A stretch of 64,000 nt of DNA from Trematomus loennbergii (GCA_012861695.1 JAAOOA010000033.1:19879934-19943933); one strand, 5' to 3'. Shown: positions 39,401 through 52,391, counted from the first letter of the stretch. Program-made: numbers and translations. Notes: generated by a model not told the origin, from the letters alone.

Positions 39401-41355
39401 CTTCCTCTATTATTGTTCACCCATGCTGCTAATGTAATGATGTCGAAGGAGGGAAAAATGTAATTAAGCAAACATGGAAAAGCATTGCTCTTTTCCTCGA
39501 GTTGCACAAAAACAAAAGCATATCGCTCATACACATGTGTTGTCTGATGATGAACAAAATGCATATAAAGACGCGATGCCACGTCTCTCTGAAGAAGCAA
39601 TCAGAGGTTAATGTGAGGACGGGCATATGTGCTTCAAACTGAAGACTACATTTCCTTACTGCGCTCTGATGAAGGTTTAAATGATTAAACATGCCATACA
39701 GATTCCTTTCATTGAATAGAAAACTGAAAGAAAATGGGTTTCAGTCAGTCAGAAAAATATAATTTACACTCACAAATCGAGGAATACACATTTTACATGC
39801 AAGACAAGGTGGACAAGTGTATTTATATTTAAGTGTTTCACAGCAACATAAAATGAGATTGAAAATGTGGATTATTTTTCATGCATTGAAATCAACAGCT
39901 GAGCTTTTGGAAACATCTCAGTTGCATACATTATTTCACCTTAAAGTCTTCCAGAGCACATGTACATTACTTCCACCATGCTACATTTTTGTTAAAGGCA
40001 CAATGCAGTTTTAAAATGTAAAATGTATGAAATCAGTACAGTATGTCCAAATATTTCCAAGAGCATAACGTGCACTTGTTATCAGCCTGTAGTGTTGTAT
40101 GATGTTGAATTGTATTACTATAATGACGCTAGTTTTTGGTTTTTCTGTTTCCTGTTCTATTTTGAAAGTATTCTCCCCCTGTGTCATGTCTGTTTTTACT
40201 TCCTTTTTTTACGTTTTCCCGCCTGTTTTTATGTTTGTCACCCATCAGTCCTTCAACCACCTGACCTGTACACCTGCATTATATCCACTCTTTGGTTTAG
40301 ATTGTACTAAGTCTTCTGTTTAGTCAAAACATTTAACGTTTGTATTGTGAAGATCTGTTTGGTTCTGTTTTGCCTTGCCTTGTCCGGATGAGGCCTTTTT
40401 GTTCAAGTTCCTGTTCCTTGGATTTGGGTGCACCCAACTCTATATTGCGTCTCTATATTTCTATCATTTGTATTGTCTGATAACCAAAGAAGAAAAATAA
40501 TTGTACTGAAGTAGATCACATGACCACAATTTAGTGAGGTGATAAGACAAGACAATCAGTGAACAAAATCAAATCCTCTTAAGTGAAGAGATTTCATCCT
40601 TAACATCATATTTGACATTGACTCATAAATAGAAAATAATCCACAGTGGTTTCCCGTAAAAGTACCAATGTTCCAAAACATGTTTTCCCTTTCAGACACC
40701 GATTCCTGAACTATTATATCAGCATATAATTGCATACTTGCCTACACCTAATAGGAGGTATAGTTTTGGAGGAATTACTGATAATGGTATCTGTATTGTA
40801 ACACACTACGTACAAACTGATTAAGGTGTAGACATGTTGCATGTGCTTTGGAAAACCCTAAAGAGATCCAAAAAGATGGATACAAATCAGTGGAAAACAG
40901 TTTCGAATCAAGGTACAAACAAATGCAGTATGAGGGCGCATAATGAGAGCAGATGCCATGTGATTCAAAATATTCATGAAGAAAATGATGCAGTATTACC
41001 ACAGCTCTGTAACACTTTGCTGTTTTTCATGTGGGTCCTACAGCAGTGAGACTGGCTTGGCTGGTGTCATTTAGAGTCTTCTAACATTCACATACCTCTG
41101 GACCCTTGGCACAAAATAAAATGACTAAATACAACCCTGGGGGCCATCTTTAAACATAGCTTTTATCAGATGTATACCACTGCAGCTCTCCATGTTATTT
41201 TAAATGGTGTTGTTTTGCCTTGTTATTGTGAATAACACAAACTAAGGGAAAAGGAATACTGCATTATTCTCTGTTTTGTTGGAATGGGTGTGAAGAAAAG
41301 AAAACGTGCAAACAGCCATGATGACACAAACAAAGGATGCATTTTCTCTTCTCAC
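36457..41355. other. MYO18A intron, 4.9 kb
   Basis: Holds a degenerate GGTTACACTTT-type repeat in reverse orientation near 37700-37931 (ends AGAAAGTGTAACC). Otherwise no repeat pair or second gene could be supported. Confidence 0.5.
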
Positions 41356-41400
41356 GTTTTGTTCTTTCTTTTCTGATATTTTGTCACCATGTCTTGCAAA
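41356..41400 (-). CDS. myo18a: MYO18A 45-nt microexon (LQDMVTKYQKRKNK)
   Basis: This tiny exon was found by homology to the MYO18A tail. Its acceptor is ctcctggcag. It completes a serine codon, then reads LQDMVTKYQKRKNK and ends with two bases of a threonine codon before gtgagaag. It is 45 nt and phase 2/2, so it is symmetric. Joining 41990, 41356-41400 and 36456 gives NSLQDMVTKYQKRKNKTGDE in frame. The segment is basic and follows the acidic MESDDNDD stretch. Confidence 0.92.
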
Positions 41401-41989
41401 CTGCCAGGAGTGTTGAAACAAAGAAGGGAGCACAGGGGAAAAGAGAAGGTGAGACAAAGAAGAAAAGATAACAGCAAGTAAATGATGTTACACTAACACG
41501 TTCACATAACATAACCAAATAACCCAACCTCCTTTTCAAACTGGTGTTTGTCATATCTTCCTTTTTAGAGGTTTGTATTACTGCAGTCTATGTTTACCTT
41601 GTTTTACCTTTGTGGGCTCAGAGCTAGTACAACCCTGAACCGCTCTGCAAAGAGAGCAGGAGTAACCAACAGGAAGAGAATGGCGCAAAGACAAAAGATG
41701 AGAAGTAGGGAGAAGAATGTAAACCTTGTTTTGTAAGACAGACAAAGGGACGTTTTTCTCACAGAGTGCTCAAGAGTTAAGACGGGAATTGATGTAGGAA
41801 GACGTGGGAGACTAAGACGGAAAAGAGATACAAGTTGTGATTGACAGGCTACTAGAAAAACTAGCAAATCTCATTGTGTAAGGTTCTTCAGCTCTGGCAG
41901 TATCCCCTAATGTACCAAACCCACTTCACTGATCTACTGAAGCGAAGGCAATTGTATCTTCTTTTACACAAAGTTAAAGCGTGCTGTAC

Positions 41990-42129
41990 CTGTTGACTAA
42001 GTCGTCATTGTCATCGCTCTCCATCTCGTCCTCTATGGCAGCCTGCAGGTCACCTATCCTCTTGAAGGCCAGCTTGAGGTCCACTTGTAAGCTCTGATTT
42101 GCCGCCTCTAAGCTCGCGATGTCCATTTC
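41990..42129 (-). CDS. myo18a: MYO18A coiled-coil exon (end of main rod)
   Basis: The exon is 140 nt, phase 0 in, phase 2 out. It reads [46 protein letters not shown] plus two bases. [20 protein letters not shown] is highly conserved in MYO18A. Acceptor is attgaacag; donor is gtacag. The split AG codon continues into the 45-nt exon at 41400. Confidence 0.95.
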
Positions 42130-42213
42130 CTGTTCAATAGATCACAGCACGGTTATCTCGTCTAGCGTGAACTCAGGGAATCGTATCAAGTCTTCCAGCA
42201 CCCAAAGACTTAC

Positions 42214-42399
42214 CAGTTCGTGCTTCTTCCGACTGGCCTCAGACTCCTTCTTGGACAGCTCTCCCATTTCTTCTTTCATGTCCCTTATCTGCCTCTGCAT
42301 TCGCTTATTCTGTTCCTTTTCCCTGTTTTCCGCTGCGGTGCGTTGGTTTTTCTCCTCAGTCAACTTTTCGAGGTTCTCCTTCAGACGACCCACCAGGCT
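42214..42399 (-). CDS. myo18a: MYO18A coiled-coil exon
   Basis: The exon is 186 nt, 62 codons, phase 0/0. It reads [62 protein letters not shown]. The alignment to MYO18A is continuous. Acceptor is cctccccag; donor is gtaagtc. The intron to the next exon is only 84 nt. Confidence 0.95.
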
Positions 42400-43169
42400 C
42401 TGGGGAGGATTGGAGGTGAAATTGAGTGAATTTGTTCTGACAAAAGTAACACCAACTCCTACAATTTTTCTTTTGATGTGTATTTACCCTTATGTGTACA
42501 ATTTCTTATTTTGTGCCGCTGATCTTTCAAACAAAACCAAACAACAGTGTTTGGCAGTGACCATGGCTTTCTTCATAGTCGGTTTGTTAGTATTCTTCAG
42601 GGTTCAAAATTCAGGAATTTAAAGCAGGTAAAAACACTAAATAGTGCAGTTTCACAATAAAAAACCAGTGTTTCACAAATGCGGTCCTGGGTGCATATAA
42701 TGATAGGGTTTTCAAACCACTGTTTGCTCAGCTTGTATCTCTGATAAAAAAAAATCCATGCATCGAATGAATAAAATCCTTCATCCAGGTTAAAATATAT
42801 AGTTAGAAAGGACCATGATCTTAAAAGTGAATATTAAAAATTACAGTTTCTGTCAGACAACCACAATAGCAACGAATGTCCAAAGAGGATAACATCTTCT
42901 TTACAGGCGACCAATGGAAATGTTTGGGATAATCTAAGTACTCGTTTTAAGACATTTTGATGCGTGAATGTTACACATTATACATTTCAATAAAACCATA
43001 GTTGGCTTATTAAAGAATAATAATCCCAGGTGATGCTTTTCTTAACCAGCACCTCAAAAATACGGAGCTATGCAGGCCTTCATATTATCTCTACATCTTG
43101 ATAAATAGATATTAAATACTACATTTGCGTTGAAGGAGCAAGTCTTTTACATGCATAGGATTATCTGAC

Positions 43170-43307
43170 CTCCAAGCGTTTGATCTGCGTCCTCTCGTAC
43201 TCCAGCTTTGTCTCCAGCTCACGGATCTTGGCCTCCTGACGGCACACAAGAGACTTCTCCACCATAGATTGTTCTTGGAACTCTAGCTGGCTCTGCAGCG
43301 AATGAAG
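43170..43307 (-). CDS. myo18a: MYO18A coiled-coil exon
   Basis: The exon is 138 nt, 46 codons, phase 0/0. It reads [56 protein letters not shown] and [14 protein letters not shown] are MYO18A signatures, with the related class II block. Acceptor is ctgctttcag; donor is gtcaga. Confidence 0.95.
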
Positions 43308-44925
43308 CTGAAAGCAGGACACAGATATACAAACATAATTCACAACCAAATCGCTTCCTGAGGATCAGCACTGACCTCTGCTTTTCCACTTTTCTCAACT
43401 ACGAACAGCTTTGTGTTGATGTTGTTTGTATGCATTAAAACCAAATTATTGTTAACTTTGAACCTTTTTGTGTACATTTAATCCATCTTGGTACATGTAA
43501 ATATTGCGCATCCAGCCTGAATAATGAGCTCCAGATAAGCCCCCAATCTACCACAAATGGTCAGAAGAGCTCGTGGTTCAGGCTGAGTAGCAGCGAGTCA
43601 CAGTCATTTCACAGGCTTTGGGAGAGGAGCGCAGCTTCATGCAAAGCACGTTTGTTCCATCTGAATCGTTTTCTCATGACTGATAAAAGGAAGGAAGATA
43701 CGTCGCAACAAAAGCGGCCCAAAAGGCACCGTGGAACCTAATGGGGGACTTTGGATCTGAGACATGGAGGATTTGGAGCTCGCCTTGATATTACTAAAGA
43801 AGCTAGATTTCCCTCGTACCGGGTATAAGATAACCACTTCAAGGTCACATGCTTTAGATGGCTATCACTGCCTTTCCTGGCAGCCTTTAACAATGTCTTA
43901 CAGCCGGCTGCGTGTCTCTAGTGTAGCCAAAAATATTCTGATGGGTGGGCTCAGCAAATAACAGCGCTTTGGCATGAGTTTAGTTTAATCTAATAGAAGC
44001 AGGGTGTGCTTTTAGAGGAAGAGCTTAATTTAGTCCTTTAGAGAAATTATATTTTTAACACATTCTGTTCCAGGCAGATGGTTTTATTTGTTTATTCTAC
44101 ACTTAAAGGAAGACACCCTTTTGAAAGTCCTACCCTGTGTGTGTAATGTACACACAAACTAAACATTAGATTTGCCATATACTGGGTACATTCGGCTTTA
44201 ATAGCCCAAAGGCAATTTATTTAGCTGACAAATGCATCAACAAAGAATCAACATGCATTAATACATGACATGTTAGAGGTTACACAAATAGTGTTCCATC
44301 AAAAATAAAACACTATTATTATAAAAGCACCGTTACCAACATGAATGTGGTGCATTAACCTTTATACCACGTGAATCCACATTAACGCCGAGCCTCAATC
44401 ATTTCGATCTCACAAACACACAGCAGCAGCTAAACCAATCAGCACAGAAATAACTGATTCAGACGGGGACGGTGTAGTTCCAGGTTTATGACAGTTATTG
44501 AATTGAAACTCAAAGATGTTAGTGAGGGAGATGTAAGCCAGTTGAATAACATGCTACTGTAACGTTCTAGCTGGTATAATGTTTTCCTATTTATCCATCT
44601 TGTTTGTTAGCATGCTGCAAGTTAGACTGATGTTCTAGCTTTACTATTAGGTCATAAATGTTGGAGGAATAAGAATATTGAACTGATGGTGTTAAAGGAA
44701 AAGTAAGGGAATATCTTGATACTGTCATCCCCAGGGGAACATGACAATGTTAAAGGCATTAAACAATGTTATTGTTCATCGCAACGAAAACACTTTAAAT
44801 GTTCATTATGTATGTATGTATATTATGTCATGAAAATACTCAAGAGTGATTTTAAAATGCTGTCTAGCTCACTCTCATGGTTGGGAAGTGCAAAAAAGAG
44901 CTGAAATAAAATATATGATACTTAA

Positions 44926-45305
44926 AGGTGGGGTAGGCAAGTTTGAGAAACCGGCTCGAGATACACTTTTTGTTATATTCCATGGAATGCTCTTAACATC
45001 CCGATAGCAATGAATATCTTAAGTGCTTTGACAATAAATCCATAAAAAATGTCATCTGTGGAAGCCGTAGTACTGTAAAAAGCACGACCAATCATTTTAG
45101 CCGGCCCGGCTAAAATAACTGGATGGCCTACCTGCCTGTCAGCCTTCCATCTGTGCACAAACTTATCTCGTGCCCTCATTGATCATGTGCGCGTTCGTGT
45201 GTGTTGAGGAGGGGCTCTGTAAGGAAGTGGCAGATTTGTTCCGGCTGTGTATTTTCAAATTCTAGCGCACTCCAGCTGGTTTCTCCAAAATTACCTACCC
45301 TACCT
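44926..45305. mobile_element. 380-bp MITE flanked by TTAA
   Basis: Ends AGGTGGGGTAGGCAAG and the complement of AGGTAGGGTAGGTAAT form an imperfect ~36-bp inverted repeat including AGAAACC. TTAA lies on both sides (44922-44925, 45306-45309). Has an internal GCCGGCCCGGC near-palindrome. Fits a non-autonomous piggyBac-like element. It lies in the intron between exons 43307 and 46019. Confidence 0.75.
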
Positions 45306-46018
45306 TTAACTAAATGTAAGGTCCTATTTTAAGCTAGAATTTTTACTTGTGTGTTGATTTCGGGATAATATTGTGAATGACATACAACAAATGCCCAGGA
45401 TAATCGTCCCAACCCTGGTCCCATATGCTTGTTTGACATTTAAAAAATGACTGTGGGCAGATTGTCAGAGGTTTTAAAAAATTGGAGAATGAAATTGCAT
45501 ATTCATGATTTTCTATTCTATGCTATCAGTCACAAAGTGTTGCCATTATGTCCGATGATATTTCCAAATTCCACCTTTTCATTTACAGATTTTTTTGATA
45601 TTTCAAAACAATATGATGCACTTGCATGTTAGAGAAATCCATGAGACAGAAGCTGCTTCACCGAGTAAAAACAATAAATGTGTTGAAAGGAGCAGGATGA
45701 GCCCTTTCAGTGTACCTAATTGGTTAAACCATGGCAACAAGCTCCTGAGTTTATATACATGACCCTACCTTAAACATGAGTACTCAGATGCAAAAGAACA
45801 ATTTCTCTCCTTGACTCCAAATCTTCGCTGATTCCTGCTATTTAAATGCAAATTGCATTGCAATTTTGAGAAGAAAGCTGCCACAGAAACGGGGCATTTT
45901 TCATTCACAATAATCAGAGGAACTCAGAGAAAAGCTGAGGTCTAATCAGAGAGAAGTGTTAAGGCAGCAGGCGGGTTCCTGCCAGGCGGCTGTAGTGCTT
46001 TTCAATACTTCCTTGTAC

Positions 46019-46102
46019 CTTTTCTTGGATCTCCTGCTTCTCCTTTGTGGCTTCTTCCAGCTGGGCCTGCAGGTCACTGATCTGGCCCAAGTCCCTGGCA
46101 GA
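46019..46102 (-). CDS. myo18a: MYO18A coiled-coil exon behind a long (TG)n acceptor tract
   Basis: The exon is 84 nt, 28 codons, phase 0/0. It reads [20 protein letters not shown], then EKQEIQEK, matching [20 protein letters not shown] of MYO18A. Acceptor is gctctag, and the usual pyrimidine tract is replaced by about 170 nt of (TG)n. Donor is gtacaag. Because 28 residues are exactly four heptads, skipping this exon would preserve both frame and heptad register. Confidence 0.92.
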
Positions 46103-46106
46103 CTAG

Positions 46107-46280
<174 letters not shown>

Positions 46281-46849
46281 GTCAACAGTCAGAAAATGTG
46301 GGTACATGTGTGTGAGAGAGGAAGGGCGTGCCGATGTGTGCTTCAATTGTCTGTTAAATGAAAAACATCCCTTCATATAAATGGCAAATGAACATAGCAT
46401 GTCTGTGCCAAATCATTTGTCATGTGATCTGCTGCAGAACAGATTGCTTCTCCCTGATTGCAGAGCACACTGCGTTTAGAGGGGAATATGTCCTCTAAAC
46501 CTCAAAGCCCCTCTACTTAAGCACGCAGAAAAGAACAGTGTTCATTTTAAAGACGCCACCCTACAAATTGTAAAATGTAATAACAATTAAAAAATGCCCC
46601 CAAAATGTACTTAAAAGTATCAGAAGGGAGAACAATCTATCATTGAGCAGAATGGCTCTTGTTAAAGTATCTTATAGTAATATAAATACATATTATTCTG
46701 TGTTCATCAAGAAAAAATACATATAGAGTTATTTTTAATGTTGAAGATTGTCAAACTGGATGGGTACTTTGATACTACCAAGGAGATTTGTAGTAGTAGT
46801 AGTGTGTACTTTATATGTATACTTAGAGTATATCCTATGAATGCATCAT

Positions 46850-47045
46850 GACAGTAAACTACCCTATCTTCCTTCAAACCAGCCCTCAAAACCCACCTCT
46901 TCAGACTGGCTTTTCCCATGGAAATCCCATCCCCCACGTCAAAACTCTGCCAAACTGAATTCTATTGACCAATTGAATTGTTGTGAAGTGTGACTTTTGT
47001 AAAGTGTCTGAGAATATTTTTAAGAGCGCTATGTAAATGACATGT
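46850..47045 (+). mobile_element. L2-like LINE C terminus and 3' end
   Basis: Plus-strand codons PSFKPALKTHLFRLAFPM are the standard final residues of L2-type ORF2. The tail AAGAGCGCTATGTAAATGAC is the usual 3' end. Antisense to MYO18A. Confidence 0.65.
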
Positions 47046-47057
47046 ATTATGTAAAAC

Positions 47058-47450
47058 GAAGCTTAAAGAGTAAAATAATGGAAAATTATACTTCTACTCC
47101 ACTACATCTCAGAGGGAAATACTCAAGTACAAGTACCTAAAAAATACACTAAAAGGGGCCCTATAATTATAATTTCCAGGTTCATATTTGTATTTTCTGC
47201 CTCTACTCTACTCTGACATGTGACATGCTTTAATGTCTTTATTTTTGTGATGTCATTATGTAACGGAAGTAAACAAAGGAGTAAAATCAATTCAGGCAGG
47301 GGTGGAGTGTGGAATTTTAGCCTTTGCAGACCATTTACATGCAACAAAACCTATATAACTCACCACAGGAAAGGGAAAACCCAAAAAGCATAATAGGTTC
47401 CCTTAAAGTACATTACTTAAGTAAATGTACTTAGCTACATTCAACCACTC
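47058..47450. repeat. ACTCCACTACAT repeat interrupted by a GGGGCCCTATAAT element
   Basis: TACTTCTACTCCACTACATC followed by AGAGGGAAATACTC (47088-47120) and TAAAGTACATTACTTAAGTA (47403 on) are parts of a fish repeat. Between them, about 47153-47402, lies another family copy with ends GGGGCCCTATAAT and ATAATAGGTTCCC. Boundaries approximate. Confidence 0.5.
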
Positions 47451-47575
47451 ACTATTTTTGTTGGATATTGATCTTGGTGTGAGCATTGATAACCGAAAAA
47501 TTCATACAACTGTAATTCTTTTTAATTTCTCTTATATAGGCTTCTTCAACTTCTCACCAAGGCATGCTTGGTTAC

Positions 47576-47692
47576 CTGGGCAACTGCGGCTTTGTGTTTC
47601 TTCATCAGCTCATTCATGTCTTCCTGATCCTCCTCATTACGAGACTGCAGGTCGTTCTTCTCCCTCTGCAGACGGCTAACCTGCTCCTCCAG
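47576..47692 (-). CDS. myo18a: MYO18A coiled-coil exon
   Basis: The exon is 117 nt, 39 codons, phase 0/0. It reads [20 protein letters not shown], then [38 protein letters not shown] is essentially the mammalian MYO18A sequence. Acceptor is cgtccttcag; donor is gtaacc. Confidence 0.94.
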
Positions 47693-48896
47693 CTGAAGGA
47701 CGAAAGCAGGAGGAACACACACATTGTTTTGCGTACAGTAGAATGACAGGATTTATTCATGAGCTGTTGAATATGATAAATGGTCGTTAGTGCTGGAATC
47801 TCATCTGATGGCAGAGAAACACAATCTGGAGTTGGGGTTCTGGCTGGAGGATGAGAGCAATTGGAGATAATCAATTGGTTTATTTGGGCTGAAGAAAGTG
47901 CAGCATACTGGTGATGTCCTATTTAGAGTTCCTCCTCTGTGTTTAGGGGGACTCAGACCCTCATATGCATTCTCTAATCTGGGACATTTTACAAGACCTT
48001 CCCTTGCCATAAATGCAGCAATTAACAAGCAAAGCACAGGCACACAGCACTCTGCGTGTCGTCCCCAGAGACACAAACACCCTCAGTCTACGAGGCAGCG
48101 CTCTCAGGAGACAGCCATTAATGAGCAGATGGAGAGAAAAAAACAACAGTCAACAAAGCTTATTTATCCATTAGAGAAAAATGTTGAATTCAGATATATG
48201 CTGCCAAAGGGCATTTATTATTATTTTAACACCCCACCATGGTTTGATGATGCACACATATCATTGTTAGAACTCCGCTGTATTCCTAAGAGTGAAGGCA
48301 AAAAACCTGCATCAATAATAAACTGTGTTTGCTGTTTTGGGTTTTATTTGCTCTTAAAAAGATGAATATAGAGGCATTTACAGAAACAATTTGTTTTTTT
48401 ATCAGATGAAAGACCGGGGTAGGTTTTTTTTTTGTTTCTATAAATATATGAAATATAAATGTGTGATAATATACACACTGCTGTCAAAAAATGTATTGTT
48501 TTAGAAACATATGAAGAACTGATTGGCATTGTAGACTAACTAAGAGAATAATGGAAATACAATGAGTGCATTTGCAGCTAGCAGTTTTTATTTAGTCATG
48601 TCAGGGCATTTTTGTCATACCTAAGTCAAAGAAAATCATAACTATTTTAGTTTATGTCAATCAAAATTGAAACATGGTATATTTACCTTTTCAGTCTATA
48701 CAGTGTATCTAAATATCTGAGTCCTTCTGACTGTTCTCATTGTTGATAATAGCAAGTATCCTATTTGAAATAAGTTTTAATTTCTCAAATGTTATATTAG
48801 TCTTCTTTATTTTTCATCAACAATATTGCATGTTAACCGTCAAAGCTAATATGAAGTGACGTTGGTGCAGTCTTATATTCTTGTGTCAAAACTCAC

Positions 48897-49010
48897 CGAC
48901 ATCTTAGTTTTGACCACGTCCTCCATTTGGATATGCAAGTCCTCTATTTCGATCTCCATGCTCTTTCGAGCCTTCACTGCTGCTGCGGAAGTGAACTCTG
49001 ACTCCTCTAG
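48897..49010 (-). CDS. myo18a: MYO18A coiled-coil exon
   Basis: The exon is 114 nt, 38 codons, phase 0/0. It reads [20 protein letters not shown], then [38 protein letters not shown] is a strongly conserved MYO18A rod block. Acceptor is tttctcacag; donor is gtgagt. Confidence 0.93.
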
Positions 49011-49175
49011 CTGTGAGAAACAGGAGGGAGGGAAAGATGCCGGAGGGGAGAGGAGGGAGAACCATTAATGGGCACAGATCAAGGATCTATCCTGGAAACG
49101 CTCAGGATCTATCGCAGTTCAAAATGTGTTTTTTTCCACAGAATACACAGGAAGGTGTTTGATTGTGTGGCATAC

Positions 49176-49322
49176 TTGATTTTTAAGCTGAGCAATCTCC
49201 CTCTTGCTGGGGGCGTTGCTCTTCAGGTGGTCAAGCATAATCTGTGCATCAGCCAGAAGGACTTTGGTTCTCTTCAGGTCTTTCCTTAGCTTCTTCTCCG
49301 TCTCAACATCCCTCTGGCTAAC
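49176..49322 (-). CDS. myo18a: MYO18A coiled-coil exon
   Basis: The exon is 147 nt, 49 codons (seven heptads), phase 0/0. It reads [49 protein letters not shown]. The proline-containing SNAPSK interrupts the heptads, as in other MYO18A proteins. Acceptor is gtgattcag; donor is gtatgcc. The intron before it is only 144 nt. Confidence 0.95.
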
Positions 49323-49466
49323 CTGAATCACATTATTTGAAAAAGTATTGTTACACACTCTCCATTTTCCCATCCTCCTTCACAAACCCACATCAGCCAT
49401 CCAGACTGAAAAGTGGCTTCTCTCCAATTGAAAATAAGTGGCGCGCACTCAATTGCACACTTGTAC

Positions 49467-49571
49467 CTGGTCCTGGGCATTGAGCAGTTTGGACTCCAGC
49501 TCTCTCCTCTCACGCAACACTTTCTGCTTGTCTTCATACTCCTCCTCCAGCTGCACCTCCATCTGTTTCAG
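49467..49571 (-). CDS. myo18a: MYO18A coiled-coil exon
   Basis: The exon is 105 nt, 35 codons (five heptads), phase 0/0. It reads [20 protein letters not shown], then [15 protein letters not shown]. Acceptor is tcctgcag; donor is gtacaag. The block is almost identical to mammalian MYO18A and is one of the best identifiers in the window. Confidence 0.95.
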
Positions 49572-50549
49572 CTGCAGGACACATGAACAGAGTGTCGGGA
49601 TGCACGAACAGATGATAAGTGATAAAAAAGTCAGACATAACACACCATCTTCCATCCTGTTAGACACGGCTGCTCTCGCATGTAGAAGACAAATGCCCCT
49701 GAGCTAATATGCTAGCCTGAAGATACATTCTATGGAAATAAAATGTATAATTTTGTATTAGATACAAATGAGAACACTTATTGTATTCCAAATTGTATTT
49801 CATTTTTTGGATATGCATGTACTCAGGCTTTGGGAGTAATAAAATACATGAGATGGGTCGATGTAATTGGGATTTTTAAAAAAGGTACCTGTATTCCCTT
49901 ACATTTATAGGAACAAAAGACATAATCAGATTACTTTTATATTTAAAGGATTACTAGCAGGATTACAATGAAACAATACATTTTCAAATAAAGAACAATA
50001 AAATAAAAAGCACATACAACAATAGCAAATGTGCCAGTTCATCATCGTGGCCTTTGGTTTAAAGAATGCTTTCACTGGGTAGAAATGTTGCCATCTACTC
50101 AACAAACAAAAACAGAGCATTATGTATTGCTCCTATTTCATTATTGCTTCTTTTTACCTGTATAATGTGGTCATGTGTTGTGTACTTTAATTGTTGTTCT
50201 ACAGACTAAAGCCTGAAGATGCATAATGGAAGCAAGGTTTAAAAAACACTTAACAGATAACACATTTATTAAACAAACATCTTGGTTTCTTTTAATCTAA
50301 GTATACATTGTTTGGTTGATCACATAATATACTTTCTAGTATTTGATATTGAGGTAATCAAAAGGTAACAGAAACGTGACACTACATTTATATTGTGGTA
50401 CTCAGATTAGGTTACTGATTACATTTCTTCGAAGGCAATTAGTAGCTGTAACAGAATACATGCTTAACGTCACAACCCTGCGTGCACTGTTAGGAAGATG
50501 TACACTTTAGGTACTGTTGTACCGTATGTTCCTATGACATGATCTAATT

Positions 50550-51993
50550 CAGGGCTCTCCAACACGTCGATCGAGAGCTACCGGTAGCTCCGGCAGCTTT
50601 TCAGTAGCTCGCCGCTCGATTATTGATTATAGCGTAGTAAGGTTGCTTCTTGATTTTTCGGCCGCGGCTGGACAATAATGTTTTTTATTTTAGAATTGTT
50701 TCTGTCACACGAATATCAAATTGGTCGGTGACGCAGAGATCAAGGAACAGACGTGACAGCACCACAGCGACACCACACACGGAGCAGTCTGCTTTCTCCA
50801 CAAACACCAGTCCAGAACCAACAGCAGAATGACCCGCTCTGAATCAGGCCCTGTCGCTGCGGCTCAGAGACACACAGGGAGGGATTTGTGTTTTTGAAAA
50901 ACACTCGTTATCGTCATGTCAGGCCCCCTCCCTGAAAATAATGAGTGACAGGCTGATAGTGACCCGATAGAAACTGTATTATTCACTTAATCACTGATTG
51001 AGATATGATGAAGCTAACTTAATCTCATACATTCATGGGATTTATGTAACAGTAAGACAGAGAATGTAAGTGTGCATCACATGCACTATTTTTGTTTTTA
51101 TAATGCTGTTGTAAATACTCCTGTTGTCTGCTGTTCAGACTCAAGTCATGTGTGTGATGCCACATTCAAGACAGTCTTTTTTTTAACAGAAACCGTTGCT
51201 AGAAGCTGCAGCTAGACTGCAGAAGTATTAGTTTTTTGTTTTTGAGGATGGAACAATTGCACACACAGATATAGGGAAGCTAGACCTATACAATTGATTT
51301 ATTATGATTTATAATTTAATGTCAAGACGAAGAAGAAGAAGAAAAAGATGGCTGAACTGTTCAGTGTCAATCCTGTGGAGATATCTAAAATATGTTCAGC
51401 TTAAGTCTCAGCAAAACTCACAACATTTCTGGAGCCTTGTAGACCCAGAAAACTATAAGAACATTCACCAAGCAGCACTGAAAATGTCTGCTTTATTTGG
51501 CTACTTTGTGAAGCAGCTTTTTCTGACTTGAATGTCATGAAATCTAAATACAGAACAAGACTGACTGATGAACATTTAAATGACTCTATTAGAGTGAACC
51601 TAAGTGGGTACACTCCAGGATACACCTCTATGGTGGACTCCATGCAGTGCCAGTCATCTCACTAACTGTGAAAAAGAGTGAATGCACTTATTTTACACAT
51701 GTGCCATAAGATGCTTGTAAGGTGGTGATTAAGGACATTTTGTGAATTTTCAGTGATGTACTTACTATGTGGGCCATAATAATATGTGAGACATTTTCGT
51801 TTTCGGACCTTGATGTGAAGTTAAGATTTGTGATAAGCTTTAGGTATTGCAATTTCACACGTGTACAAAAGTATAGCTTAATTCAACTGATGAGGGCTAT
51901 GTGAATAAATGTAAGCGATGTGATGCAAGTAGCTCTTGGCCACTTTCATTTTTTCAAAGTAGCTCTCAGATGAAGAAAAGTTGGAGACCACTG
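50550..51993 (+). mobile_element. hAT DNA transposon relic, 1.4 kb
   Basis: Ends CAGGGCTCTCCAAC and GTTGGAGACCACTG match at 12 of 14 positions and are flanked by ATCTAATT / ATCTAATG (50542-50549, 51994-52001), an 8-bp duplication with one change, as in hAT elements. Contains the transposase C terminus described separately. Internally deleted. Confidence 0.85.
51304..51665 (+). pseudogene. hAT transposase C-terminal pseudogene
   Basis: The reading begins in one frame with HFWSLVDPENYKNIHQAALK and MSALFG. It resumes after a shift near 51505 as EAAFSDLNVMKSKYRTRLTD, then EHLNDSIRVNLSGYTP and MVDSMQCQSSH to TAA. This is the hAT dimerisation-domain end (KYRxRLTDEHL signature of the ZBED/GTF2IRD2-like group). 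The catalytic core is absent and the frame is broken, so no active enzyme. Confidence 0.8.
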
Positions 51994-52280
51994 ATCTAAT
52001 GTATTATAAACTATATAATAACTAAATATAATTTAAACGTTCTTCTGATAAATAAAGCATACAGTATATGTTTACCGCATGGACAGATACTATTGCCAAA
52101 GAAAACTCAACTCAAACTCAAGTTGCATGGATCTCTCAGTAAAATGAATTTCAACACACATTTGTGAGTGTGTTTCTCAGTGCTGGCTTGACCCGGCCCT
52201 ATCAATTGAGTTTTCAAGGTAGAGGAGCGATGTATAGAACAAAGAGCACATATTTGAGAGCAGGAAAGAGCAGCACCTAC

Positions 52281-52391
52281 CTTCTTACTGCAAGAATGCC
52301 TGATCTCATCTACCTCTTCATCCTTACTCTCGATATCTTTGGAGTGGGTCTGCCTCTGCCTCTCCATCTCCATCTCGAGCCGCAGCTTAGC
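52281..52391 (-). CDS. myo18a: MYO18A coiled-coil exon
   Basis: The exon is 111 nt, 37 codons, phase 0/0. It reads [20 protein letters not shown], then [17 protein letters not shown], matching MYO18A with conservative changes only. Acceptor is gctctcag; donor is gtaggt. The 3' side intron toward the exon at 49571 is 2.7 kb and carries a hAT relic. Confidence 0.94.
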
